DNA of 64,000 bases from assembly GCA_013396635.1 (NCBI GenBank), contig WBMW01005641.1, forward strand, positions 758,316-822,315, read 5' to 3'. The notes beneath the pieces were generated by a model. The model was given only the letters and a program-made list of their open reading frames with translations, did no database searches and was not told where the DNA came from. Source of the DNA: Penelope pileata. Its lineage: Eukaryota; Chordata; Aves; Galliformes; Cracidae. The position numbers and the translations under genes were made by a program. Below, piece by piece: positions 42,001-51,611 of this stretch. Each line of letters starts with the position of its first letter. Within the stretch, counting starts at the first letter, position 1.

Positions 42001-45000
42001 GAACAAGGAAGGGTAAGAAGTCAAGAAATGGCCCTTTTCTGCAGTTCTGTAAGGAGAGCTGTAAGAGCATGAGTCAAGTCCACAGGAGCCTGCATCTGAC
42101 TGTTGCAGTTTCCCCCCTGGTGTGATGAAGCTCATGGAGATGATGTGCCATTCATCCAGCTGTAATTTGTGTAATTGGTGGCATGTGGAGTGGGTCGGAA
42201 ATGGTGATCTTAAAAATGTACCCTCATCAGGAACTTGTCTAATAGGCACATGGACTGCACTGAGCAGCACCTGTCATGCTTTGTTCAGCTTCTGATCGTT
42301 GGGGCAATTTCTGAAGTATGCTTCTGTCTTAGGAGAAGTCATTTCAGCGTTGCCTTTTTCAGCGCCTTCTAGAACTTGGTTACAAAGCTGAAGAGGCCCA
42401 GAGATGGCTCAGAGCAGTTCCTGTTCCACAGACCCGGTGCAGACTCCTCCAACTCCTTGTGCCAGAGCTTGGTGAAATGCTCAGATCATTCCCTTTGCAG
42501 CTGAGTTCCTTTACTGCTCCCAGATCTGGGTCTGCCTCTGCCTGAGCTTACAGAAAAGAGAGCACTTCTGGAAGGAAATGTAGGAGTTTCATACCAGCTG
42601 TCTTTGGAAATCTTTGATAAGGGCTGGAATTAGAGAAGCTGTGGATACTGTAGATAGAGCCTCCAGAGGGCACTGAGAGTACCGGAGGTCTCCAAGGTCT
42701 GTTGAATTCCAGCTGAGCAAGTGTGCCAGCTGCCCTGTGCTTCTGGTGGGCTGCACCTCTTCTACAGTGTGAAAACTGCAGCATGGGAAGGAGGGGTCCC
42801 ACAGACCCCTTTAAGGGGAGAGGATAGCAGGGTGGCTGCAGTATAAGCAGGAGCTCCCTGGTTTCTCTGGCTACGTGGATTTCATGTTTGCAGGCTCTGC
42901 AGCCCTTTAACGCAATAGCACTGATGTTGACCCCACTACTCAAACAACACTGAAAAAACCCTCAGCAGCCCTGTGCTTGGCTGCCGTCTAGACAGGATCT
43001 TCAGGGATAACCCCAGCTCACTGGACCAGTGCTCAGCTTTTGTTACCTTGCAACTGGTTCCAGGCAACAAGGCTCCCTTTGTAACGCTTGGAGGGAAGCA
43101 GCAGTGAGGGAGTGTGCCAGCGCCAGTGCCCTCTGCGGGAGGCTGTCTGAAGCTGCCCACAGAGCTGACTTGCTCTCTGCCTGCAACTGATGCTCATTGA
43201 TGGGTAGAATTTGTATCCCTGGAGCCCCCCAGCATTTGAGCTGGTGCAGTGCTTTGTCACAAGTGACCAAGCAATGCTTTGGGCTCTGCTTCCTTTCTTC
43301 CATAGCATTCCCAGATGCACACCCTTCACTTTCTCAACTCCTGAAAGCATATCTTGAGTTCATCCCCTTCAGGCAACGTGAGTGAGCCCTGTTCTTCATC
43401 CCAAATCCCAGGGAGCAGTAAGGGGGTGAGGGCTGGGAGAGCTCTAAGTCCTGCTCATGGAGTTCATACAGATGGAAGAACCAACGATTGCATATGGCAG
43501 GGAGTGGAGCTGCCTGGCTGACTGTTCAGGCTCTCGTTGTATGGGACCCTGGGCTTCCCCTTGTTGCTGCAGTAAATAGAATACAAAGCACATGAACGAG
43601 GAGCACTGTTAGAATTAGTACTCCAGAAGTTACACATCTTCAGGCTTAGATAACTTGCTCTGAAGGTCCAATATGGGGCCTGCAGGTACTGAACAGCTTA
43701 AAGACACGGTCACTGTTTTTACAGAATGTAGCTGCAGAGCCTGAATGCAATTTGTAAGCTGAAACTAGCCACCAGCAAGTGGGAAATCAGAGCCCATGGA
43801 CTACTCTTCTTGGTTTTAAGTGTTCCCCTCATTGCCTGGCTTTAGTGGATTGTCCCATTTGTGCTCTTCAGTGTCATCACAGGAGCACATCTGACTGATG
43901 TTAGTCCTACAGTGTAGTTCGGTAAGAGCTCAGCCAGCCCTTTGCCCAGGCTGGATGGGAGTCCCTACAGTGGGACAGGCTTATCAGCCTGTTGTAGCCC
44001 TCTGTCTCTGTTGTGACATGGAATTATGTGTTAGAATAAACACAGGGAACTGTTAGCCAGAACAAAGATAAGATGTGGATGTTGTCTGCTAAGCGGTAGC
44101 TCAGCAGTGCTTGACCAGCAGCTTCGGTAAGCAGCACCTTCCTCGAGGTTCATGGTCCTCATAGCAGCTGTCTAAACACGAATTGCTACAGAGATTAAGA
44201 AAATTTGTATCCTGTTAGCTTAAAGAATTACTTGTAGCTTTTGTAATTACAGTTTAACTTACCCCTGAGCTGGAATAGACAAAAAAACTGTATGTGGATG
44301 CCTCCACAGAGCTCTGTCAGTGAGACTTGCTCTCAGTACAGGGACAGCAGAATCTGGCTGTGGTTTACAGAAATTACTGTGTCTTTGAGAAGTCAGCGAT
44401 AGATTTCTCAGAGATTATTGATATGCTGATATATAAATATAATTGCAGATAAAATTTTGAAGTAGCCATTGCATGTCAAAATAGTTGGAATTACTTTTTG
44501 TGAAATACTGCTGTCTTTACAGCATAGAAATAGGTGTAAAATACATAGTGAAGCTTTGCTGTGTGCAGAAATGTGGCGAAGGAAGATCACATGACAATCT
44601 TTTCTTGTAGGGTTTTTTCAATTCTCTTCGGACTGAGCTGACTGACTACCCTGAGATAAGCATTATCAACATATGCCCAGGACCTGTGCAGTCCCAGATT
44701 ATACAGAATGTCTTCACGGAGAATCTTGGAAAGGTAAGGATGCTAAATTCTGTTATGATAAATCCAACTTCTGCTACAGGAAAAAGTGAACCTTTTGTCA
44801 TTTTCTTTTGCTTCCCCTAGCAAACACAAACCTCAGTTTTCTTACCAAGAAATTCTTTGATTAATTCAAAACCGTGTAATGTCATGTAATTCTTTGTGGT
44901 ATCAAGTTCATAACAAATGAAAATGAAATTGGAGAGTTGTTACGTCTTCTCTCTTCCAACATACACAATCCACACCTTGTAAAATTTACTGCACAGCTGC

Positions 45001-47211
45001 CCTGCTGCAATTCTGGGGGAAAGGCCAAGATCTCCTAGACACAGTTCTACAGTGCAGAGTGGTGTTGTTTCTGCACAGGTAGCTTTTTGTTTGCCCTACT
45101 CACAGTGTCCTCTGTTTGGCTGACTTTGGGGCAATTGTTGGCAAAGCTGCCGGCGTCAGCTGATGGGAGGCATGCATTCTTTTCCTGTGAGTGGTTGCTC
45201 AAGGACGAAAGACAAAACCTTCCTACTGCTCAGTTGTTTTTAGTAAAGGCTGTCTAACAAAATAGCTGGCAGAAATTGTTGCTATGATATGTATTGGTAA
45301 TGTCATAAATTCAATTGATTTAAAGCTCAGGATAGCCCACCAATAAGAGGAGGAGGGGGAAAAAAATTCTCACATTGTTAAATCAAGTTCTGAAAGGAAT
45401 TTTGGCTTGCAAAACTGCATACTTTCATGAAAGAAAAGATGTACTTTTTCAGCAATCTAGAAATTGCAAAACAAATTCCTCAGATTTCAGCATGGCAAAG
45501 GACCTAGCAGGAAGACCGAATCTAGGCCAGAACTGGTTTTGCTCTGGGAAACAGAAGAACAGATTGATAGAGCACTCGGTTACTGCTGGAGTGAGATGCA
45601 TATAGATTCACAGGGCTGTGGCTCATTTCCACTTTGTGATACGTGTGGAGAAGACATCAAACAAGACATCACAGCCACTGAAGAAACCTATTGCTCTTCT
45701 CTTGAGGTAACAGCACACAGAGCAGGCAGGAATTTTCAAGTTAATGGGGGACATGTCCTCATGTACTAATTTGATTAGAGTAACTTGTAATGTATGATGG
45801 GGTAGGCAGCTGGGAACAGGAGCATTTGCATTTCTCAGAGCCCTCAGCTGCAGAATGGGTAATTTGCTCTGATACATCTACTTTAAAGTACAAATCATTC
45901 CAAAGCAAAATAGATTTTGGAGGTCCTTTTTTCTTTTAACCTTCTTTGAACTATCAATGGAGGCATTAATTAAAAAGGTGCTTTATTTAAGCATGTGTGC
46001 TAAAGGAAGGTGGTAAGCATTCCCACACTGCAAACCAGTGGATTAGCAGGGAGGGGTGGGTTCCCAGCCCGCCCCTGCTGCACTGGCTGGGTTATCCCAC
46101 ATTTGTACAGGGCAGAAACTTGGAAGAGTGTCTGCTGCACGGAGCCCGGCCCTCTTCTCTCCCTCTGTCTCCCACAAGCAGAACCCAGTTTTAATCCCTG
46201 CCCTCTCTCTCCCCTCCAGTCCCTAGAGAACAGTGGTGACCAGTCCCACAAGATGCCGACCGACCGCTGTGTCCGGCTCACGCTGGTGAGCACGGCCAAC
46301 GACCTGAAGGAGGCCTGGATCAGCGACCAGCCCTACCTGGCTGTCTGCTACCTCTGGCAGTACGCGCCCACCTGGGCCTGGTGGCTGATGAACAGAATGG
46401 GCAAGAGGAGAATCCAGAACTTTAAGAGCGGAATGGTAAGCTTATTCCTCTCTCCTCTGCTTGCTTGCTTGACTCTGTTGACAGACTCCTTAGGCACAGG
46501 AACGCTGGGATTGCAATTTTGGATCCGTTCCTTTTCCTCCTCCTCACTTCCCTAGCAGCTGATGCCAGGCAGACTTCATAGCTGCATGCCTGGTAGTCTA
46601 GAATTACTGCAGTGCCGTCACATCGTGGAGCAGTGAAGTCAGTACACCTCCTGGTGCCAGGGCTCTTGCCTCTGATCTTCACCACACAGGCCATGAGTTC
46701 ACTCTCAGCATTAACACAGGGTGTGCTGTAAGTCACGAACATGAATTATTTAATGCAGTCTGAAATTAAGATTGTTGACAGTCTCTCCCTGGGTTCTGTC
46801 TGGTTTTTAGATCAGGCGTGTAATCTGAGCGCCTCCAGAAGCACGCTAGGCAGGGCGACCATGTGTCAGGTCTCTTCCCTCTCATTCACCTCGCAGAAGA
46901 CAGATCTGCACTGCAGTGTTTTCTTCTTGCAATCCTACTTGGTAGATGGTATTTTTCTGGCTGTGTTTTTCTCGAGCTTGGTATGCAATAATGTGTTGAG
47001 GCACTCCAAACTCAGGAAATGGAACGATAAGGTTGGCACAGGCAACTTGAAACTTCCTGCCTGTGCCCCGTAACTGCCTGCTGTCACACGCTGCTTCAAG
47101 CAAAGTAACACTGCGTGAGGGACTGCAATACAGTACAGAGAGAAGGGAAATACTGACCATATATTCTCACTCCAGGATGCTGATGCCTCTTACTCAAGAA
47201 AGAAGAAGTAA
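26767..47211 (+). CDS. DHRS7: DHRS7, dehydrogenase/reductase SDR family member 7 (7 coding exons)
   Basis: Seven exons (26767-26893, 31942-32094, 38060-38166, 38983-39222, 44611-44733, 46220-46435, 47176-47211) join in frame at GT-AG junctions to 1002 nt, 333 residues; the human protein as I recall it has 339. The N terminus is a hydrophobic anchor (about residues 5-22). The classical SDR motifs follow: the TGASSGIG cofactor-binding loop at 54-61, NNGG at 135-138, Asn160, Ser188, and Tyr201-x3-Lys205. All catalytic residues are intact, so the enzyme should be active. The family is known as an ER-membrane, NADPH-dependent reductase acting on all-trans-retinal and steroids. The start is the first ATG after the CpG island, with G at -3. 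The C-terminal tail is short and differs from human. The gene converges on PCNX4. Identification is by motif and by remembered similarity to human DHRS7 along the whole length; it is firm. Confidence 0.95.
30582..30600. repeat. G19 homopolymer
   Basis: Nineteen consecutive G followed by an A-rich run, in DHRS7 intron 1. Length is likely variable and hard to sequence. Confidence 0.95.
31778..31821. repeat. 22-base tandem duplication, one mismatch
   Basis: Two adjacent copies of a unit beginning AATAAAGAAG and ending AGATTTTGT, differing at one base (T/C), about 120 bases before DHRS7 exon 2. Confidence 0.95.
31942..32094 (+). CDS. DHRS7: DHRS7 coding exon 2 (cofactor-binding loop)
   Basis: Acceptor TTTTGATAG, donor CTCC|GTAAGT. 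Encodes residues 43-93 plus one base. It contains VVWVTGASSGIGEEL, the first Rossmann strand and nucleotide loop, then the SARR motif typical of NADPH-preferring SDRs and the ELERVKKKCL helix. Confidence 0.96.
32400..33705 (-). mobile_element. Galluhop-like mariner transposon, decayed
   Basis: A 1.3 kb element inside DHRS7 intron 2, antisense to the gene. The left end GGTCACTCCAAAAGTAATGC follows a TA. The right end is a diverged inverted copy (AGGAGATGTTACTTTCAGAG), and its flanking TA appears lost. The interior encodes a mariner transposase on the minus strand. The type is the Galluhop/Mariner1_GG family known from galliform genomes, by remembered similarity. Confidence 0.88.
32534..33547 (-). 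pseudogene. Mariner transposase pseudogene
   Basis: From the ATG at 33547 one frame runs through the helix-turn-helix region and the catalytic domain. It is interrupted by tandem TGA TGA (33455-33460), TGA (33173-33175) and TAG (33035-33037). A frameshift occurs near 32590 before the WQKCIANGG end, which lies in another frame. The first catalytic Asp (GDKTW), the second (HDKARLH, usually HDNARPH) and the third (PSDFHLF) are still there, with the family's D34D spacing. The protein cannot be made whole. Confidence 0.85.
35085..35360 (-). mobile_element. CR1 LINE fragment (RT region)
   Basis: Minus-strand translation gives LFFNIFINDPDDGMKHG and KILHLGQNNVMHYC, both matching the CR1 polymerase after its catalytic block. 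Short and degenerate; adjoins an LTR-like remnant on the right. Confidence 0.7.
35361..35925. mobile_element. LTR-type retroelement remnant
   Basis: GC-rich repetitive sequence with four spaced copies of a GGGCTGCA motif, then TTTCTCGTTTTCTCACTCC, CTCTCCCAGAGGCATCCCTG, GCTCAGCTCTGGCCAGCAGT and CCAAAACCTTGCCACA. The order of these pieces resembles an abundant chicken LTR family of the ERV-L/Birddawg kind as I remember it. No coding capacity. The family name is uncertain. Confidence 0.5.
36550..36606 (-). mobile_element. Possible short CR1 fragment
   Basis: GAGGTTGGAATGGACCTTGAGGTCAT and CATCCAGCCTCTG resemble the reversed CR1 3' end. Short and diverged. Confidence 0.4.
38060..38166 (+). CDS. 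DHRS7: DHRS7 coding exon 3
   Basis: Acceptor TGTTTTTAG, donor CAAG|GTAAGG. Encodes residues 94-129. It carries the DILVLRLDLTD segment, the SDR acidic motif after strand 4, and ends in phase 0 at HFGK. Confidence 0.95.
38983..39222 (+). CDS. DHRS7: DHRS7 coding exon 4 (catalytic exon)
   Basis: Acceptor TTTCCTGAG, donor GCAG|GTAAGT; 80 codons, residues 130-209. It contains VLVNNGG, the ELNYLG asparagine, VTVSS with Ser188, and YCASK with Tyr201 and Lys205. The serine-tyrosine spacing of 13 is normal for SDRs. All four tetrad residues lie in this one exon. Confidence 0.97.
39223..44610 (+). other. DHRS7: DHRS7 intron 4
   Basis: 5.4 kb without a recognised exon. The stretch around 42.3-43.6 kb is noticeably more GC-rich and carries several minor open frames, but I recognise neither a gene nor a repeat there. 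A T19 run lies at 41873-41891. The short introns 3 (38167-38982), 5 (44734-46219) and 6 (46436-47175) likewise show nothing else. Confidence 0.75.
44611..44733 (+). CDS. DHRS7: DHRS7 coding exon 5
   Basis: Acceptor TTTCTTGTAG, donor AAAG|GTAAGG; 41 codons, residues 210-250. It starts GFFNSLRTEL and includes NICPGPVQS, the proline-glycine motif after strand 6 that shapes the SDR cofactor site. Confidence 0.95.
46220..46435 (+). CDS. DHRS7: DHRS7 coding exon 6
   Basis: Acceptor CCCCTCCAG, donor AATG|GTAAGC; 72 codons, residues 251-322. It encodes SGDQSHKMPTDRCVRL and a tryptophan-rich stretch (YLWQYAPTWAWWLMNRMGK), both characteristic of DHRS7. GC content is higher than in the neighbouring exons. 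Confidence 0.95.
47176..47211 (+). CDS. DHRS7: DHRS7 coding exon 7, short C-terminal exon
   Basis: Acceptor CTCACTCCAG followed by codons for DADASYSRKKK and a TAA stop: only 36 coding bases. DADASY aligns with DADSSY of the human tail as I recall it, which supports the exon despite its size. The human tail continues further; this one stops after the basic run. Confidence 0.85.
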   Translation, partial: DADASYSRKKK

Positions 47212-47374
47212 GGAGAAACACAGAATCCTGCTGTACTTGTGCTAAGGCTGAGAGGAAACTTTTTTCATATTGCGTGGCTGCAAATGAAAGCTTTTTTTTT
47301 TTTTTTTTAAATCTCTTGTACCTTTGTCATCATACAACATGACAAATCTATCAAGCTGTATATGCACTTGGCTA

Positions 47375-47380
47375 AATAAA
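47375..47380 (+). terminator. DHRS7: DHRS7 poly(A) signal
   Basis: AATAAA lies 164 bases past the stop codon, the first canonical signal after the last exon. It is preceded by a T17 run (47292-47308). Cleavage would fall near 47395-47400, giving a short 3' UTR. Confidence 0.7.
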
Positions 47381-47399
47381 AATCAGTTTTTAAACATAC

Positions 47400-50300
47400 T
47401 TGGTTTAAAAAATGTTTAAGCTTGCAAGAATTGAGAGAGAGGCCAAGCCTTGCTGGTTTGTTTTCCTGCTGCTATGACACTAGCAAATACTTTGTGAGCA
47501 GGCTACAAATTATATTCCCACAGGATTCCATTTCCTTCACTTTAACTCCTAATGGACCTTTAGCAAAGGAAAACACGAGTAGAAGCTTGTGATAAAGGGT
47601 AAAGGACCCATAGGCAGTGTTTGTGAATTGCTCCTTTGGGAGAAGGAGATGAGATTTCATCTCTGCCACCAGTCCCAAGGCTGCTGTACAGTTGGTCCAA
47701 GAGCAAAATGTGTATTATTGTGTGTTCTGGGGCTAAATCCCTGAACTTCTGACACAGCATTTAGAAGTATTTGATTTTCCGGACTCCAAGGACCACTGCA
47801 CAGTCCACAGACCTTGGTCTTCTGGGTGCTGTGTGAAGTCTGAGAATTGGGCAGTGTGTAGAGGCACCATCCCTCTTCCTTTCCTGCTGCATAACTGTAA
47901 CCCCCATCATAGGTAGCACCCAGCTTTGCACTAAACCTGGTGCATACTGTAACAGAGTATCATGAAAGAAGAACAAGGGAAAGAGTCTCTACCAGAACAG
48001 CCTTGTAACTACAAGCAGGGGCATGGTATGAAGGAGGAATCGTTCCATCAGGCTGCTTACAGCCAGGACAGCAGCACCACTGTCAGGACTGGATCAGGAC
48101 AGGCCGTGCATTGGGAGTGATTCAAGCATGAGCCAAAGTTCCCAGCACTGCCAGAACCAGGTGCTTCCATATGGAGCAGAAGCAGCAACTCTCAACATTA
48201 GTGGTATTCTTGGTGCTGGACTACAACAGCGGTGGAGAGCTGAGGACTGCAGTTTTAAAACATCTACCATCTAAATAACATCCAGTTCAACTGTTAACTA
48301 AAGGTACCTCTGCAGTGGTAACTTGTCTGTGTATACAAGCCTGGTGACCTCCTTGCTGCTGAAGAAGTCCTCAGTAATGTTGGGATGTACCTCAAGCAAG
48401 CCACGCATGTCCAGGTAAAAATTCCTACTTCTTACATATCATTGAGCAATAATAAAAGAATACTGTTATTTCATTTATAAATTATTGAAACTTTTCTAGT
48501 GCAGCAGAGCATAAGTCAAAAAGTGACATTTTTCACATGACATTTAATAAGGATGGCAACTACTGTCTAGAAAAAAAAGACTGATGAAATGACAAGTGTC
48601 TTGTCTCATGCAGCTCTGGAAGAACAGAAGGTTCATTTCACTCCATTAAGCTGATTCCTGTTGCCTCATGGTAACATAAATGGGACAGAGGCAGATTCTA
48701 GGACTTTTTTGAGGGCAAAAAAAAACCCCAATCCTATTCAGATCAGAAGGGGTAAAAATCCTCTAGTAAGCACTGAACATTTGTTAGAAAATGAAAGTTC
48801 ATCTCGTTAACTGTTCTTTTTCAGAGCTGCGATAAAGGTGTCTTATGCTTACCTTTGTGTGATGAACTTTGCAGTCCACAAAGCAAGTAGGTGTTGGTAA
48901 GAGTTACAGCAAGGCTGTTGCACACCTGAGCAGTTCTCAGTGGTCACACAGGAAGGTGGAACAGGGGCCAGTAGCGAGATACTCCAGCCAGAACTATTCC
49001 CTCAGTAAGATGAGTAGCAGCACACGCGTTTACGAGAGCTGCAGCCACAAGCCAGGCTAGAAGGTGCTGTAAATTCCTGATAAATCAAAGAAATGCTCCA
49101 AAACAAACAGGACAGGTCAAGGAGCATGCACACTAAGTAACACATGTCACAGAGGCACTCAGCTGCATGAATTTATGATACAAAACAAGAGGCTGTAACG
49201 AGTGTTTCTGCCAAAAAACAGAATATGAAGAGAGTTACAGAAAATTCTATAGAGAATCAGGGTCACACTGTTGCACAATCTACTGGAATGTGTGAATTGG
49301 CTCAGGACGTTAATGAATAAGAGGCTGTAGGACATGCTGCCCGCAATAGCAGGGGACAGGATGTTACAATGCATTAGAGTCTGTCCATAAGCAGGAATTC
49401 TGCACATAACTAAATGTATTCCTCCATCTGGTAGCAATCAAGATCTCAGCTGGAACACCAGGGCCAGTTACCAGCGACGCTGTTCAAGAAGGCTGGGTAC
49501 CAGATGGAGAGATCCAGGGGAAAGCAAGAGAAAATTATCACAGCTCTCTACAGTTCTTTTCTCAACTAGTTTATTCGGTTTACAGGAGACAAAGTGTGAG
49601 GGCAGAAATGATAACCATTTTCAAATAAAAGACTGCTGCTGTAAAAAGAAAAAGGTAATTGAATTTTCTACAGAAATTAAGTCAGTAGGAGGTGTACAAT
49701 GAGGCAGGGAGGTTTAAATTAGATATAGGAAAAAAAACCCCAAAATATTTAATATCAGTTGGAAAGTTTGAAGATGGATTAAACATTTGCCAGAATAGTT
49801 CCTCAGGACAGGGAGGCTCTCTCTAAAAGCCCCTACCAGATCTGTTTCCACCATTCTGTATTTCCAGATACAGTTCAAGGCCAAGCAAGGATTATTTTGT
49901 TTTGGGTTATCAGCACTTTGCTGTTTATGCTCCTGCACACCAAAGAATCACTTTCTAAAAGCTGATTCCATTTACACTCTGCGTGGATTTTGTACCATAC
50001 CATTAGAGCGTTATACCCTGGGGTTCGGTGGCTGTTTCCTTACCATTTCTGAATTCCATTACAAGGTTTGCTTACTTCTGTAAAACCATTCATGGTCACT
50101 GATGAAAACAAACAGTTAAAAGCCAAGTATGTAGTGCACAATCCTGTGACGAATTTTAACCAATAGGAAAAGGTCTTAAAAGTGAGAAGTAATAAACATG
50201 CTCCAAATTATACAGCACAGGGGTTTCTAAACTGATACAAAACCAGTTACAGAACAGATCTGTTTTAGATCGATCCTACAGGTTAAAGAAAGGCAATTAT

Positions 50301-51359
50301 TTACATCCTGCTCAGCATACACCAGCAGTAACTACAGCTCTACAGAGAAAACACATTTCATAGAATCATGTATGTGCTAATGAGTGGTGGTAACGACCGG
50401 GATAAACTAATCACTGGAGAGATCACCCAGACCTGTTTTAAAGGAGACCCGTAATACGACCAACCAATTGTTCTAACCTCTGCTAAGGTTAAAAAAATAG
50501 TAATTCTGTCAAAGACAGCGGGGTTCCACCCTCAGCCATCGAGCTCTCACTGTATCTGTGGAAGACTGGTTAGTGATGGTGACACAGGTTACACATAACA
50601 GCTTAAATATATATATATGGGTACAGGAAGAAGGAAGTAAAATGAATCCATTTGGACTTAAATTCCATCTGTCCCCTAATGACACGTTCACTCTCATCAG
50701 TAAGTCATGTGGGTTATTAACGTGTCAGAATGCACACTGTCTTATACGAATTGTCTTTGCACCCCCCAGAACAAGTACTTTGGTACAAATCCTCCCTTAG
50801 GACTTTGTTAAAGCATAGCTGATAACTTACTACAACAAACGAAGAACACCTAAAGTCATCTATTATAACAAATGCTAAAACTGAACTCAGTCCAATATAA
50901 AATGGCCAGAATAAAAAAAAAATCATATAAATAGTCATATGTACACTTTGGTTACCAACTCTGTGGTTGACGGTTCTATGGTGAGCTGTAACCTGTCAGT
51001 GCAAGTCACCTGTCCAACTAGTAAAAAAAAAATAATCAGAATGCACCAAAAATAGTTAATGATCAGAATCATGCTGCTCTTCTCTAACCTGGAGAAGAGA
51101 GTTCCAGCATCTCCTGGCTTATCAGCCACACAGGCAATGGTGTCTCAAATGTTCCAGCAGCAAGAAAACAAAACTTCTGCCTGCTGAAGGTTCTGGCTAG
51201 CACCATTTCTGTGTGCATTATGTATGCTGGTTTGGCACTGCCATTCAGCACAATTATGAGAGCAAAGTCTTCCTTCTAGTGTATAAATGTAGCATGAGCA
51301 TGTTTCCCAACATGCAAACGGAAAATACAATATAATAACAAAAAAGTGCTACAGACAGT
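47400..51359. other. Intergenic gap and PCNX4 3' UTR
   Basis: DHRS7 ends near 47.4 kb. The PCNX4 3' UTR extends left from 51359, probably to about 49.55 kb. Between them is about 2 kb with no recognised gene. An (AT)n microsatellite lies near 50606-50618. Confidence 0.6.
49569..49574 (-). terminator. PCNX4: Candidate PCNX4 poly(A) signal
   Basis: AATAAA on the minus strand, about 1.8 kb past the PCNX4 stop and the first canonical hexamer I find going downstream. An ATTAAA variant at 49748-49753 is an alternative. Either choice leaves about 2.2 kb to the DHRS7 3' end. Confidence 0.4.
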
Positions 51360-51611
51360 CTAGAACAGAGGCAGATGCAGAAGCTCAGAAGAATACACAG
51401 GGTAGCCAAGAGGTGGGTCTGCAGCCTGCACCGTGAGGTTTCTCAGAAGAACTGGGTGTGCCTGGATGCTGTAGCGTTCTTCATCGTCGTTCGTGGCATA
51501 CAGCAGCTCCCAGGACAGATTTGCCCACTGACCTCGCACAGCTTCATCATTAAGTTTTCCCACTTGTACCAACAATTCCTGAAGAGTGAGGACTCGCCCA
51601 GTGTAAATTCC
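51360..51611 (-). CDS. PCNX4: PCNX4 last coding exon with stop
   Basis: Acceptor TTTTTGAAG. It encodes residues 1101-1183 and a TAG stop at 51360-51362. It contains GQWANLSWELLYATNDDEER and LTVQAADPPLGYPVYSS, the most conserved end of the pecanex domain. Confidence 0.96.
   Translation of the reverse strand, partial: GIYTGRVLTLQELLVQVGKLNDEAVRGQWANLSWELLYATNDDEERYSIQAHPVLLRNLTVQAADPPLGYPVYSSELLHLPLF

Noticed and set aside
42300..43560. GC-richer block in DHRS7 intron 4 with several minor open frames
   Set aside because: No conserved peptide, no matching splice signals in frame, and no repeat I recognise.
46010..46555. 181-codon plus-strand frame over DHRS7 exon 6
   Set aside because: It includes the real exon in the correct frame only between 46220 and 46435; the flanks are intron read through.
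49690..49870. Possible forward CR1 fragment (GGGAGGTTTAAATTAGATATAGG)
   Set aside because: Only one short phrase resembles CR1, without the diagnostic 3' tail; too weak to annotate.
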